Shown piece by piece: positions 11,740 to 23,600 of a DNA stretch of 64,000 nucleotides; position 1 is the first letter of the stretch, and the number at the start of each line of letters is the position of its first letter. The DNA comes from Morinoia aosen. Taxonomy: Eukaryota > Arthropoda > Malacostraca > Amphipoda > Talitridae. The notes beneath the pieces are model-generated. The model did not search any database, was not told where the DNA came from, and saw only the letters and a list, made by a program, of their open reading frames with translations. The DNA lies in the NCBI GenBank assembly GCA_030386875.1, contig CM059580.1, forward strand, positions 4,350,618 through 4,414,617, written 5' to 3'. Made by a program: the position numbers and the translations under genes.

Positions 11740-12015
11740 TTTCTACCGAAAACGGTGAAAACTTTTCTACCGGAAAGGTGAAAACTTATTGGGGAGAAAG
11801 GGTTAAATAACTCGGGGGAAAAAGGAGGCAAATAGATAAAGGGTATACAATTAAGGGGACAAAGGGGGTCAATAAATAAGGGGGGTAAACAATTAAGGGG
11901 ACAACGGGGGCATATAACAGATGGGACAAAGGGGCAAATTGGCGAGGGGACAAGGGCACAAGAGGGGACAATAAATAAGGCGCGAGGGGACAGGGAAGAG
12001 CTTTCTGAGGGTCGT
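11740..12015. repeat. Low-complexity G-rich repeats
   Basis: Three GGTGAAAACTTTTCTACCG copies are followed by irregular AGGGGACAA / AATAAGGGG repeats. No gene is recognised. Confidence 0.75.
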
Positions 12016-12429
12016 TAGGTGAGGGGCTCGCGTTCACGCAACAAATTAGAAACAATAAAACCGACGTGACCCAGCTCGGCCAAAAAAATAGGCCTTGTAA
12101 AATGTTCCTGGATGTAAAATGGGAATGTAAATCCTGTGTTAGGAATGCGGGATTGTTGTAAACAAGGTTTAATTTTACATATCGTGTTTAATTGTTAGTG
12201 TAGTTATTGTTGTCGATGTCGAATTGTTTCGCGAAAATTGAAAATAAAATAATAATAATTATAATAATGTTTTATTTTAGATATGATATTTTAATGGTTA
12301 TAGTGTACTTATTGTTGTCAATATTAAATATATTATTTCGATTCAATTGTAATAGTAAAATGCATATAAGGCAATATACAGTTTTTTTGTATACTATACA
12401 TGGGAACTAATTTTTGTCATTGTCATCAT
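12016..12429. other. AT-rich spacer
   Basis: Unique AT-rich sequence. A 67-codon frame here is AT-driven and unsupported. No gene. Confidence 0.4.
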
Positions 12430-12570
12430 AGTATTAATTATTCAAGCGTCATCAGCTAAGAGAGTGGGGGGAAGACACCCTTTAGAATGGAGGTCAGGGA
12501 ACTTGGAATTTATGCACAAAGTGTGGAGTCCCCACACCCTGCGCACACAAACAGCAAGCTAGGAAGGAAG
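12430..12570 (-). mobile_element. Interspersed retroelement copy 3, truncated and diverged
   Basis: The block ACACCCTTTAGAATGGAGGTCAGGGAAC...GCACAAAGTG...AACAGCAAGCTAGGAAGGAA aligns with the corresponding part of the five-copy family but has many substitutions and an insertion. It is the oldest copy in the window. Confidence 0.65.
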
Positions 12571-12574
12571 GAAA

Positions 12575-12790
12575 TGAATGCTGTTATAGTAATATTAATA
12601 TCAATAGAAATAGTAACCTAGTGATAATAATAGTAATATCAATAGAAATAGTAACCTATTAATGATAATAGTATTAGTAATAAAAATAGTAACCTAGTGA
12701 TAATAATAGTAATATCAATAGAAATAGTATCCTAGTGATAACAATAGTAATAGCAATATAAATAATAACTTAGTGATGATAATTGTAATA
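12575..12790. repeat. 38-bp AT-rich minisatellite, about 5 copies
   Basis: The unit contains GAAATAGTAACCTAGTGATA followed by ATAATAGTAATATCAATA. Copies become irregular at the right end. Confidence 0.85.
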
Positions 12791-13149
12791 ATGTAGTTAT
12801 AGTAATAATTATATGTATAATAGTTTACAGTAGCTTGTGCGATAAAAATTTCCACCTACTGATCGTTTCAAAAATGCTAATTTTTTCAACTGTTCAACAG
12901 GAAAAAAAATTTGGAAGTTCTCCCAGCTGTAACAGTGAGCCAACCATACAATGTTTTTTCACAATGGTTTTCACAGTTTTTACAATGACGTTTATCTGAA
13001 AAATTCCGCTCTGTAACTTTCATATTAATTAACCATAAGGCTTAAAACTCGACGCTCCTTTAGATATTCTATTAATTGATATTTCAGGTACGACCCAAAT
13101 ATTTTTTTCAACAAAGTTATTTTGAAAATTGGAATGTGATTACTAATGA

Positions 13150-14222
13150 AATGCCACTCACACCACCACTCGTGCCACTCACACCACCACTCGTGCCACT
13201 CACACCACCACTCATGCCACTCACACCACCACTCGTGCCACTCACACCACCACTCGTGCCACTCACACCACCACTCGTGCAACTCACACCACCACTCGTG
13301 CCACTCACACCATCACTCGTGCCACTCACTCACACCACCACTCGTGCCACTCACACCACCACTCGTGCCACTCACACCACCACTCGTGCCACTCACACCA
13401 CCACTCGTGCCACTCACACCACCACTCGTGCCACTCACATCACCACTCGTGCCACTCACACCACCACTCGTGCCACTCGCACCATCACTCGTGCCACTCA
13501 CACCACCACTCGTGCCACTCACTCACACCACCACTCGTGCCACTCACTCACACCACCACTCGTGCCACTCACACCACCACTCGTGCCACTCACCCCACCA
13601 CTCGTGCCACTCACACCACCACTCGTGCCACTCACACCACCACTCGTGCCACTCACACCACCACTCGTGCCACTAACTCACACCACCACTCGTGCCACTC
13701 ACTCACACCACCACTCGTGCCACTCACTCACACCACCACTCGTGCCACTCACACCACCACTCGTGCCACTCACACCACCACTCGTGCCACTCACACCACC
13801 ACTCGTGCCACTCACACCACCACTCGTGCCACTCACACCACCACTCGTGCCACTCACACCACCACTCGTGCCACTCACACCACCACTCGTGCCACTCACA
13901 CCACCACTCGTGCCACTCACACCACCACTCGTGCCACTCACACCACCACTCGTGCCACTCACACCACCACTCGTGCCACTCACACCACTCGTGCCACTCA
14001 CTCACACCACCACTCGTGCCACTCACTCACACCACCACTCATGCCATTCACTCATACCACCACTCATGCCACTCACACCACCACTCATGCCACTCACACC
14101 ACCACTCATGCCACTCACACCACCACTCATGCCATACACACCACCACTCATGCCATACACACCACCACTCGTGCCATACACACCACCACTCGTGCCATAC
14201 ACACCACCACTCGTGCCACTCA
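13150..14222. repeat. 21-bp minisatellite CCACTCGTGCCACTCACACCA, about 50 copies
   Basis: The core CACTCGTGCCACTCACACC has a 21-bp period. Occasional units carry a 4-bp insertion (CACTCACTCACACC) that shifts the frame. Towards the right CGTGCC drifts to CATGCC and then to CATACACC. The 21-bp unit keeps several frames open on both strands, and none of them is a gene. Confidence 0.97.
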
Positions 14223-14224
14223 TT

Positions 14225-14428
14225 TTTGTAACAAAATTCCCTCCGTGTACCACCGGTGGGTCACACTGCAGTTAACATGTAACAAAATCCCCTCCGTGTA
14301 CCACCGGTGGGTCACACTGCAGTTAACATGTAACAAAATCCCTCCGTGTACCACCGGTGGGTCACACTGCAGTTAACATGTAACAAAATCCCCTCCGGGT
14401 ACCACCGGTGGGTCACACTGCAGTTAAC
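14225..14428 (-). repeat. Four units of the 51-bp CCACCGGTGG repeat, inside the 21-bp array
   Basis: Four copies of the 51-bp unit (TGTACCACCGGTGGGTCACA plus GCAGTTAACATGTAACAAAA) in reverse orientation to 16863-17955. They interrupt the 21-bp array, which resumes at about 14465. This suggests insertion of mobile-element sequence into an existing array. Confidence 0.9.
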
Positions 14429-14464
14429 AATTCCGCTCTGTTAAAGCTAATTTAATTTAACCGG

Positions 14465-14752
14465 TGGTACACTCATGCCACTCACACCACCACTCGTGCC
14501 ACTCACTCACACCACCACTCATGCCACTCACTCACACCACCACTCATGCCACTCACACCACCATTCGTGCCACTCACACCACCACTCGTGCCACTCACAC
14601 CACCACTCGTGCCACTCACTCACACCACCACTCATGCCACTCACACCACCACTCATGATCCTCACACCACCACTTATGCCACTCACACCACCACTCATGC
14701 CACTCACACCACCACTCATGCCACTCACACCACCACTCATGCCACTCACCAA
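14465..14752. repeat. Second block of the 21-bp CACTCATGCC array
   Basis: Same unit as 13150-14222, now dominated by the CATGCC variant. Separated from it by the 51-bp repeat block. Confidence 0.95.
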
Positions 14753-14839
14753 AAGTTCCGCCATTACTCTCAAGTTAGGACTGCTTTTGCTCCATTAAAC
14801 TGCCCGTCTCGCTAAATTAATGGGGTCCCGGTGGACCCC

Positions 14840-15455
14840 CCGTTTAGTCCCCCCAATACCCCATTGGGTCCCCCCCCAATACCCCTTTGGGCCCCCTCAA
14901 TACCCCATTGGGCCCTCTCAATACCCCATAGGGCCCCCCCCAATATCCCGTGGGGTCCCCCCAATATCTCGTGGGGTCCCCCAATCCCGTGGGGTCCCAC
15001 CAATATCCCGTGGGGTCCCCCCATTACCCCGTGGGGTCCCCCCCAATATCCCGTGGGGTCCCCCCAATACCCCATTGGGCCCCCCAATATCCCGTGGGGT
15101 CCCTCTAATGTCCCGTGGGGTGCAATACCTCGTGGGGTCCTCTAATACTCACTAGGATCCCGTAATACCCCGTGGGGTCCCCCCAATACCCCGTAGGGTC
15201 CTCCCAATACCCCGTGGGGTCCCCCCAATACCCCGTAGGGTCCTCCCAATACCCCGTAGGGTCCTCCCAATACCCCGTAGGGTCCTCCCAATACCCCGTG
15301 GGGTCCCCCCAATACCCCGTAGGGTCCTCCCAATACCCCGTAGGGTCCTCCCAATACCCCGTGGGGTCCCCCCAATACCCCGTAGGGTCCTCCCAATACC
15401 CCGTAGGGTCCTCCCAATACCCCGTAGGGTCCCCCCAATACCCCGTGGGGTCCCT
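14840..15455. repeat. 21-bp minisatellite CCAATACCCCGTGGGGTCCCC, about 29 copies
   Basis: The core AATACCCCGTGGGGTCC contains the palindrome CCCCGTGGGG in part of the units; others read CCCCGTAGGGTCCT. Early units are irregular. All frames are free of stops on both strands. Confidence 0.96.
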
Positions 15456-15459
15456 GACT

Positions 15460-15786
15460 CGGTAGAAGAAACAAGGTAGAGTAAAACCAGTCTTTTCGTC
15501 GTCGACCGCGTGGCAATAGTGACGTCACGGCAACGAACCAATAGCAGCGCTCATATTGCATCTGGTAGCACTGCTACCCCCAAATCTGGCTCCACTATTG
15601 GCCTAACGACATGGCGTTTTGGTGACGTCATAAAGTTTGTTCGAAATAAAGCTTTCCTATTGGCTAGCTGAACAAGAGGAGGTGTATTTTCTCCCATAGA
15701 AATGACCCTACCTTGTTTCCTCTACCGTGCTTCAAACCCTGTCGAGCGTCTCGACCAATGAGAGGCCGTCGTTGCCGTGACGTCAC
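15460..15786. promoter_or_regulatory. CRE/CCAAT-rich segment with interleaved inverted repeats
   Basis: Three perfect TGACGTCA sites (15520-15527, 15623-15630, 15778-15785) and four CCAAT or ATTGG boxes (15538-15542, 15597-15601, 15659-15663, 15755-15759) lie in 330 bp. Two inverted-repeat pairs interleave: 15460-15479 with 15708-15727 (19 of 20 bp), and 15519-15536 with 15769-15786 (perfect). A hairpin GGTAGCA/TGCTACC lies at 15564-15578. TGACGTCA is the CREB/ATF-type bZIP site and CCAAT the NF-Y site (established knowledge). Promoter activity is my inference. No adjacent coding exon was found, and a transposon carrying these sites is an alternative. Confidence 0.5.
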
Positions 15787-15799
15787 AACCAGGTCTGGA

Positions 15800-16862
15800 T
15801 AACCTAATTAAAAAAGGGGAATTTTGGGTCCCAAATCGATGGGGATGTCGTGAAATGCCCCTGGGGAGTGACGGGGGGAGATGAGGGGGGTTGAGGGAGC
15901 AGAGGAGGACTAAGGGGTAACGAAAAGAGTTACGTTAAGAAATATAGCATATTTTTTCTGGGCAAAGGTATTTTGGGTTTGAAAACATTTTTTTTACCCG
16001 GTGTTGTATTTTTTTATTATTTTTTACCCTGTGTTATTTTTTTCGATTACCCGGTGTTATATTTTCTTTTATTTCGGAGTCGTATTATTTTGTGTTTGGA
16101 TAACAAAGCAAGGAATTTCGGTGAATAGAAAAAAAGTTGTGACTGCTAAACTAAAATGGACAGTCATTGTTCAAGATTTTTTTCCGAAGTAACTAAATTA
16201 GAAAAAGTGCAATTATGTAGTAATTATAACCAGTAAAGTTATCTGTAAATAATTGCTAGCATAATTATACTTGATATTACTTTAACTACACAGCATAGGT
16301 AAACAATTATACGGCAATTATAAATAGCAGAATTAACCAAGTGAAGACTATTATAAAAAGACTATTATATTTATACAATTGTATATCTAGCAAAATTATT
16401 TAATTACCTACAAGCACAATTATATAATTACCTTGTTATTATAATTGAAAAAATTAATAATTCATGTAATAAATATATCTAACATAATTTTATAGTTATT
16501 ATTCTTAGAACAATTATACTAGTCATAATTGTAACTAGTGTGATTGTACTAGTTCAAATTACAAGTAGTATAATTAAATAGTAATTATAAGCACGATTAA
16601 AAAATTATAAAGCAATTAAAATTGATCTTATTATGTAATCATATCTAGTAGAATTATATAAAGCAAATAATATCACTTTGGAATCCATGCGTTCTTTTTG
16701 CGCCACCCTATACAAGACGTATGAATTATTTGCTCAATAAACATATCTATTTAATATATATTAAAGAATAATGTTGTAATTTCTTCGTCACATGCAAGTA
16801 AAGGATTAACTTTGTTTTAATATGAAACCAGGCTAAGTATAACTCATGAAATTCATTTGACT
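15800..16862. other. AT-rich spacer without a gene
   Basis: It begins with GT-rich text carrying a CCCGGTGTTATTTT motif three times (about 15998-16065), then long AT-rich sequence with scattered AATTATA words. No gene is recognised. Confidence 0.5.
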
Positions 16863-17955
16863 CAACACTTTGACTGCACGTGACCCACCGGTGGTACACG
16901 GAGGGGATTTTGTTACATGTTAACTGCAGTGTGACCCACCGGTGGTACACGGAGGGGATTTTGTTACATGTTAACTGCAGTGTGGCCCACCGGTGGTACA
17001 CGGAGGGGATTTTGTTACATGTTAACTGCAGTGTGACCCACCGGTGGTACACGGAGGGGATTTTGTTACATGTTAACTGCAGCGTGACCCACCGGTGGTA
17101 CACGGAGGGGATTTTGGCACATGTTAACTGCAGTGTAACCCACCGGTGGTACACGGAGGGGATTTTGTTACATGTTAACTGCAGTGTGACCCACCGGTGG
17201 TACACGGAGGGGATTTTGTTACATGTTAACTGCAGTGTGACCCACCGGTGGTACACGGAGGGTATTTTGTTACATGTTAACTGCAGCGTGACCCACCGGT
17301 GGTACACGGAGGGGATTTTGTTACATGTTAACTGCAGCGTGACCCACCGGTGGTACACGGAGGGGATTTTGTTACATGTTAACTGCAGCGTGACCCACCG
17401 GTGGTACACGGAGGGGATTTTGTTACATGTTAACTGCAGTGTGACCCACCGGTGGTACACGGAGGGGATTTTGTTACATGTTACCTGCAGCGTGACCCAC
17501 CGGTGGTACACGGAGGGGATTTTGTTACATGTTAACTGCAGTGTGACCCACCGGTGGTACACGGAGGGTATTTTGTTACATGTAAACTGCAGCGTGACCC
17601 ACCGGTGGTACACGGAGGGGATTTTGTTACATGTTAACTGCAGTGTGACCCACCGGTGATACACGGAGGGGATTTTGTTACATGTTAACTGCAGCGTGAC
17701 CCACCGGTGGTACACGGAGGGGATTTTGTTACATGTTAACTGCAGTGTAACCCACCGGTGGTACACGGAGGGGATTTTCACAACGCTGCAGACCGACCAG
17801 TAGTCACAAACACAATTTCCATAAATACTTAATCAAAGCTAAATGAAGGCACGATCCAGTTCATGTTTGCTATTTTCAACATCGCGCGCTGCAGTTGACT
17901 TTGTGTTGGAGTTAAATGTTGAACTTCAGTTTAACAAATCACGGCCAAAGTTAAA
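16863..17955 (+). mobile_element. CCACCGGTGG mobile element, copy A, with about 18 internal 51-bp repeats
   Basis: The left terminus CAACACTTTGACTGC (16863-16877) is the same as the terminus of the short copy at 42926-43150. The interior (16879-17778) is a 51-bp tandem array with core GACCCACCGGTGGTACACGG and ATTTTGTTACATGTTAACTG. The right flank 17781-17931 is almost identical, in reverse orientation, to 42950-43105 (I see about one difference in 150 bp). The right terminal repeat is degraded or lost after 17931. Since 51 is 17 codons, both strands stay open through the array; I do not count these as genes. Confidence 0.85.
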
Positions 17956-18235
17956 GTAATATTAATATAAAGTGACTCACCTGAAGGGAAAAAAGCCTCG
18001 GCAGTTGGGGAGGACTGGGGAAAATTTTCAGTTCCCCCCACACCGACGGGGCGTCCACGAGCAAAATTCTAAAAGTTCCTCAAGTTGAAATTTCCCGAAC
18101 TTCGAACTTCACATTATTTCTGCAAAGTTTTGGTTTCTAAGTGGCATGGAGAGTTTGGAGTCTGTCACTCGAGACATTAATTTCAGAGATGTTGGCAAAA
18201 CCTGCTGGAATATCGCAGAATTGACAAGTAATATT
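17956..18235. other. Unique spacer
   Basis: Single-copy sequence. The minus strand has an exon-like stretch (18067 to 17985) bounded by TTTTAG and GTGAGT, but it is short and matches no family. Confidence 0.35.
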
Positions 18236-18239
18236 CTGA

Positions 18240-18540
18240 AAAAAACGTGTTGCCTGAGTTAAATTATTTCGAGAAAACGTATTACCTGAGCAGAAATATT
18301 TTAAAAAATACTTTGCCCGAGCAGAAATATTAAAAAAATGCTTTGCCCGAGCAGAAATATTAAAAAAATACTTTGCCCAAGCAGAAATATTTTAAAAAAA
18401 TACTTTGCTCGAGCAGAAATATTTAAAAAAAATACTTTGCTCGAGCAGAAATATTTTAAAAAAATACTTTGCCCGAGCAGAAATATTCAAATAAATTATT
18501 GCCCGAGCAAAAATATTTTTGAAAACCTTATTGCCCGAGT
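18240..18540. repeat. About 31-bp minisatellite with CTTTGCCCGAGCAGAAATATT
   Basis: About nine units of GCCCGAGCAGAAATATT plus a variable A-rich linker. It is the left, diverged domain of the next array; both share AGAAATATTT. Confidence 0.85.
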
Positions 18541-19515
18541 AGAAATATTTTGAGTAAACGTAGAAATATTTCGAGTAAACGTATAAATATTTCGGGAAAA
18601 CGTAGAAATATTTCGGGAAAACGTAGGAATATTTCGAGAAAAAGTAGAAATATTTCGAGAAAACGTAGCAATATTTCGAGGAAACGTAGAAATATTTCAA
18701 GGAAACGAAAAAATATATCGAGTGAACGTGGAAATATTTCGAGTGAACGTGAAAATATTTCGAGTGAACGTGAAAATATTTCGAGTGAACGTGAAAATAT
18801 TTCGAGTAAACGTGTAAATATTTCGAGTAAACGTGTGAATATTTCGAGTAAACGTGTAAATATTTCGAGTAAACGTAGAAATATTTCGAGTAAACGTAGA
18901 AATATTTCGAGTAAACGTAGAAATATTTCGAGTAAACGTAGAAATATTTCGAGTAACGTAGAAATATTTCGAGTAATGTAGAAATATTTCGAGTAATGTA
19001 GAAATATTTCGAGTAACGTAGAAATATTTCGAGTAACGTAGAAATATTTCGAGTAACGTAGAAATATTTCGAGTAACGTAGAAATATTTCGAGTACCCGT
19101 AGAAATATTTCGAGATAACGTAGAAATATTTCGAGTAAACGTAGAAATATTTCGAGTAAACGTAGAAATATTTCGAGTAAACGTAGAAATATTTCGAGTA
19201 AACGTAGAAATATTTCGAGTAAACGTAGAAATATTTCGAGTAAACGTAGAAATATTTCGAGTAAACGTAGAAATATTTCGAGTAAACGTAGAAATATTTC
19301 GAGTAAACGTAGAAATATTTCGAGTAAACGTAGAAATATTTCGAGCAAACGTAGAAATATTTCGAGTAAACGTAGAAATATCTCGAGTAAACGTGGAAAT
19401 ATTTCGAGTAAACGTAGAAATATTTCGAGTAAGCGTAGAAATATTTCGAGTAAACGTATAAATATTTTGGGTAAACGTGGAAATATTTCGGGTGAACGTG
19501 GAAATATTTCGAGCG
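18541..19515. repeat. 20/21-bp minisatellite CGTAGAAATATTTCGAGTAAA, about 47 copies
   Basis: The core GTAGAAATATTTCGAGTAA contains the palindrome GAAATATTTC. Most units are 21 bp, but a block at 18950-19080 is 20 bp, so one single-base deletion was amplified as a group. Confidence 0.97.
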
Positions 19516-20710
19516 TATCGCTGGTACAGAAATATTCTACGCAAACATTTCAGTCGAGTACAAATTTTATCAAAAGCCAAACTTGATTTAAATTCACTCG
19601 TTAATTTTACGAAATAAATAAAATGAAAACTCAATTTACAGAACAAACAAAACTTCCTAAAATAATAAGAAACCGAGAACAAAATCACCAAGAAAATAAT
19701 ACAAACAAAATAAATCTTATTTATTAACTCTCAAATAGCAACAAACATCACAAGTTTATCCATAAAAAATATATAAATAATTACCTAATCAACCCTAAAT
19801 CATAATTTATCTCGCATTGCATTTTAATTCGCATAGAAATTACCTCCGTCAAAAATACCCCATTATTATCGGCATAAATAAACAGATCTAATAATTAACC
19901 AAACAACATCATTATAAATTTACATAATTTAAACTAATTCACAAATACTACATTTTAATTAATTGAAAGTTTCAGAGTCCTGATCAATGACGTTCACGTG
20001 ACATGTTCATACGAGCGTATACACACACGCACACACAGACGCACGCACACACACTCACACCTACACAATGTTGCTTTAAAGAGACAACGTTGTTATGTGT
20101 GCGCTGTGTAGTGCCTGTGTAGCTCAGGTACACAGCCCCTACACACACACACACAGGCTACATCAATACAGGCTGAGTCACACATCGCTTTTTCCCCAAG
20201 AAGTCAGGCTAAGGGAAACATTTTTCGTGTTTTTTTTGTCGCATGAATTTTCTGAAAATCCAAAATTCGGAATTGCGGTAACTTTTTGAAGATTGAATGA
20301 GGTTTCCGCGCGTTGGTTGCGTCAACGCGCGTATAACATCGGCATGCACACGTGTATACTATTCTTGTATATACGGATTTTCGGGTCAATGTTTCTCGGG
20401 AAAGAAAATTTCCTGGCGAGCAAAATTTTTGACACCCGCCCCCACCGGCGGCTGGAGAGCAACTGAGGAGGCTGGCGGAGGAACGTTATTTCAAAAAGAA
20501 AAAACTTTTATCCTTTTACCGTCGTGCTAAAGATAAAGTATCGTGTCTAGATTAAAAATCCATTAAAGATGACTTAGAAATGATCTAGGCCAGAATAGGA
20601 AGGGGGCGATCCATATATGGGGATTTAGGAGATTTAGATCACACGGTAGATCGATAGATCAAAGGAGCGAGATAGACGTGAAGATGGATTTCATAGGGAT
20701 TCTAGCTTAG
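19516..20710. other. Unique spacer with CA microsatellites
   Basis: AT-rich sequence to 19990, then (CA)n-like tracts at about 20018-20064 and 20134-20153, then mixed sequence with a run of small repeats (GATCAAAGG-like) near 20640-20690. No gene is recognised on either strand. Confidence 0.5.
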
Positions 20711-22706
20711 TTGGAATCCAGGAATACGGTATTCCAGATCCAGGAATACGGCATTCCAGATCCAGGAATACGGCATTCCAGATCCAGGAATACGGCATTC
20801 CAGATCCAGGAATACGGCATTCCAGATCCAGGAATACGGCATTCCAGATCCAGGAATACGGCATTCCAGATCCAGGAATACGGCATTCCAAATCCAGGAA
20901 TACGGCATTCCAAATCCAGGAATACGGCATTCCAGATCCAGGAATACGGCATTCCAGATTCAGGAATACGGCATTCCAGATTCAGGAATACGGCATTCCA
21001 GATTCAGGAATACGGCATTCCAGATCCAGGAATACGGCATTCCAGATCCAGGAATACGGCATTCCAGATCCAGGGATACAGCATTCCAGATCCAGGAATA
21101 CGGCATTCCAGATCCAGGAATACGGCATTCCAGATCCAGGAATACGGCATTCCAGATCCAGGAATACGGCATTCCAGATCCAGGAATACGGCATTCCAGA
21201 TCCACGAATACGGCATTCCAGATCCAGGAATACGGCATTCCAGATCCAGGAATACGGCATTCCAGTTCCAGGAATACGGCATTCCAGATCAAGGAATACG
21301 GCATTCCAGACCCAGGAATACGGCATTCCAGATCCAGGAATATGGCATTCCTGATCCAAGAATACGGCATTCCAGATCCAGAAATATGGCATTCCAGATC
21401 CAGAAATACGGCATTCCAGATCCAGAAATATGCCATTCCAGATCCAGAAATACGGCATTCCAGATTAAGGGATACGGCATTCCAGATCCAGGAATACGGC
21501 ATTCCAGATCCTGGAATACGGCATTTCAGATCCAGGAATACGGCATTCCAGATCCAAGAATACGGCATTCCAGATCCAAGAATACGGCATTCCAGATCAA
21601 GGAATACGGCATTCCAGATCCAGGAATACGGCATTCTAGATCCTGGAATACGGCATTCCAGATCCAGGAATACGGCATTCCAGATCCAAGAATACGGCAT
21701 TTCAGATCCAGGAATACGGCATTCCAGATCCAAGAATACGGCATTCCAGATCAAGGAATACGGCATTCCAGATCCAGGAATACGGCATTCCAGATGAAGG
21801 AATACGGCATTCCAGATCAAGGAATACGGCATTCCAGATCAAGGAATACGGCATTTCAGATCCAGGAATACGGCATTCCAGATCCAAGAATACGGCATTC
21901 CAGATCAAGGAATACGGCATTTCAGATCCAGGAATACGGCATTCCAGATCCAAGAATACGGCATTCCAGATCAAGGAATACGGCATTTCAGATCCAGGAA
22001 TACGGCATTCCAGATCCAAGAATACGGCATTCCAGATCAAGGAAAACGGCATTCCAGATCAAGGAATACGGCATTCCAGATCCAGGAATACGGCATTCCA
22101 GATCCTGGAATACGGCATTCCAGATCCAGGAATACGGCATTCCAGATCCAAGAATGCGGCATTCCAGATCAAGGAATACGGCATTTCAGATCCAGGAATA
22201 CGGCATTCCAGATCCAAGAATACGGCATTCCAGATCAAGGTATACGGCATTTCAGATCCAGGAATACGGCATTCCAGATCAAGGAATACGGCATTCCAGA
22301 TCCAGGAATACGGCATTCCAGATCCAGGAATACGGCATTCCAGATCCAGGAATACGGCATTCCAGATCCAGGAATACGGCATTTCAGATCCAGGAATACG
22401 GCATTCCAGATCCAGGAATACGGCATTCCAGATCCAAGAATGCGGCATTCCAGATCAAGGAATACGGCATTTCAGATCCAGGAATACGGCATTCCAGATC
22501 CAAGAATACGGCATTCCAGATCAAGGTATACGGCATTTCAGATCCAGGAATACGGCATTCCAGATCAAGGAATACGGCATTCCAGATCCAGGAATACGGC
22601 ATTCCAGATCCAGGAATACGGCATTCCAGATCCAGGAATACGGCATTCCAGATCCAGGAATACGGCATTCCAGATCCAGGAATACGGCATTCCAGATTCT
22701 GGAATC
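20711..22706. repeat. 22-bp minisatellite with GGAATACGGCATTCCAGATCC, about 90 copies
   Basis: A 22-bp unit (core GGAATACGGCATTCCAGATC) runs for 2 kb. GGAAT...ATTCC inside each unit can form a small stem. Variants (AGATCAAGG, AGATCCAAG, ATTTCAG) recur in fixed order in the middle (about 21840-22030), a higher-order pattern. The unit has no stop in any forward frame, so a 745-codon frame spans the array by chance. Confidence 0.98.
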
Positions 22707-22890
22707 GGAATCAGGATTCAAGATCGGGAACTGCCGTATCACAGGGACCCCACAGTGTGGACCCTCCTTTGAATCGTTATCGCATTGCTATAAATCCTGC
22801 GTCGCTGAGAGCATTTCGAACTTTCCCTCTTTTTTCCCCTTGCCGATTTTCCCCTCTCTCGCCTTTACCCTCTCCCACTTTTCCCTTCCC
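22707..22890. other. Unique linker between arrays
   Basis: It includes a unique GTATCACAGGGACCCCAC stretch and the AATCCTGC...CTGAGAGC segment related to about 3625-3645. No TG exon or other coding signal was found. Confidence 0.4.
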
Positions 22891-23100
22891 GGCCTTCACT
22901 TTTGCCCCCCTCACGTTAGCCCCCCTCACTTTTGCCCCCTCACGTTAGCCCCCCTCACTTTTGCCCCCCTCACTTTTGCCCCCCTCACTTTTGCCCCCCT
23001 CACTTTTGCCCCCCTCACTTTTTCCCCCCTCACGTTTGCCCCCCTCACGTTTGCCCCCCTCACGTTTGCCCCCCTCACGTTTGCCCCCCTCACGTTTGCC
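22891..23100. repeat. 15-bp minisatellite CCCCTCACGTTTGCC, cut by the assembly gap
   Basis: At least 13 units, changing from CTCACTTTTGCC to CTCACGTTTGCC. The array runs directly into the N gap, so its true length is unknown. Confidence 0.95.
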
Positions 23101-23600
23101 NNNNNNNNNNNNNNNNNNNNNNNNNNNNNNNNNNNNNNNNNNNNNNNNNNNNNNNNNNNNNNNNNNNNNNNNNNNNNNNNNNNNNNNNNNNNNNNNNNNN
23201 NNNNNNNNNNNNNNNNNNNNNNNNNNNNNNNNNNNNNNNNNNNNNNNNNNNNNNNNNNNNNNNNNNNNNNNNNNNNNNNNNNNNNNNNNNNNNNNNNNNN
23301 NNNNNNNNNNNNNNNNNNNNNNNNNNNNNNNNNNNNNNNNNNNNNNNNNNNNNNNNNNNNNNNNNNNNNNNNNNNNNNNNNNNNNNNNNNNNNNNNNNNN
23401 NNNNNNNNNNNNNNNNNNNNNNNNNNNNNNNNNNNNNNNNNNNNNNNNNNNNNNNNNNNNNNNNNNNNNNNNNNNNNNNNNNNNNNNNNNNNNNNNNNNN
23501 NNNNNNNNNNNNNNNNNNNNNNNNNNNNNNNNNNNNNNNNNNNNNNNNNNNNNNNNNNNNNNNNNNNNNNNNNNNNNNNNNNNNNNNNNNNNNNNNNNNN
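23101..23600. other. Assembly gap, 500 N
   Basis: Exactly 500 undetermined bases, a round size usually used for gaps of unknown length. It lies about 560 bp downstream of the last visible transglutaminase exon and may hide the catalytic exons. Confidence 1.

Noticed and set aside
16747-17781. 344-codon minus and 259-codon plus frames
   Set aside because: The 51-bp unit is 17 codons long and open on both strands. They repeat the same 17 residues.
17985-18067. Exon-like minus-strand stretch between TTTTAG and GTGAGTCAC
   Set aside because: Splice-like borders but only about 28 codons. No transglutaminase or other family similarity, and no phase partner.
20711-22948. 745-codon plus-strand open frame
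   Set aside because: It is the 22-bp array read through. The unit has no stop in any forward frame, and the peptide cycles through three readings of one unit. No start context, splice sites or family similarity.
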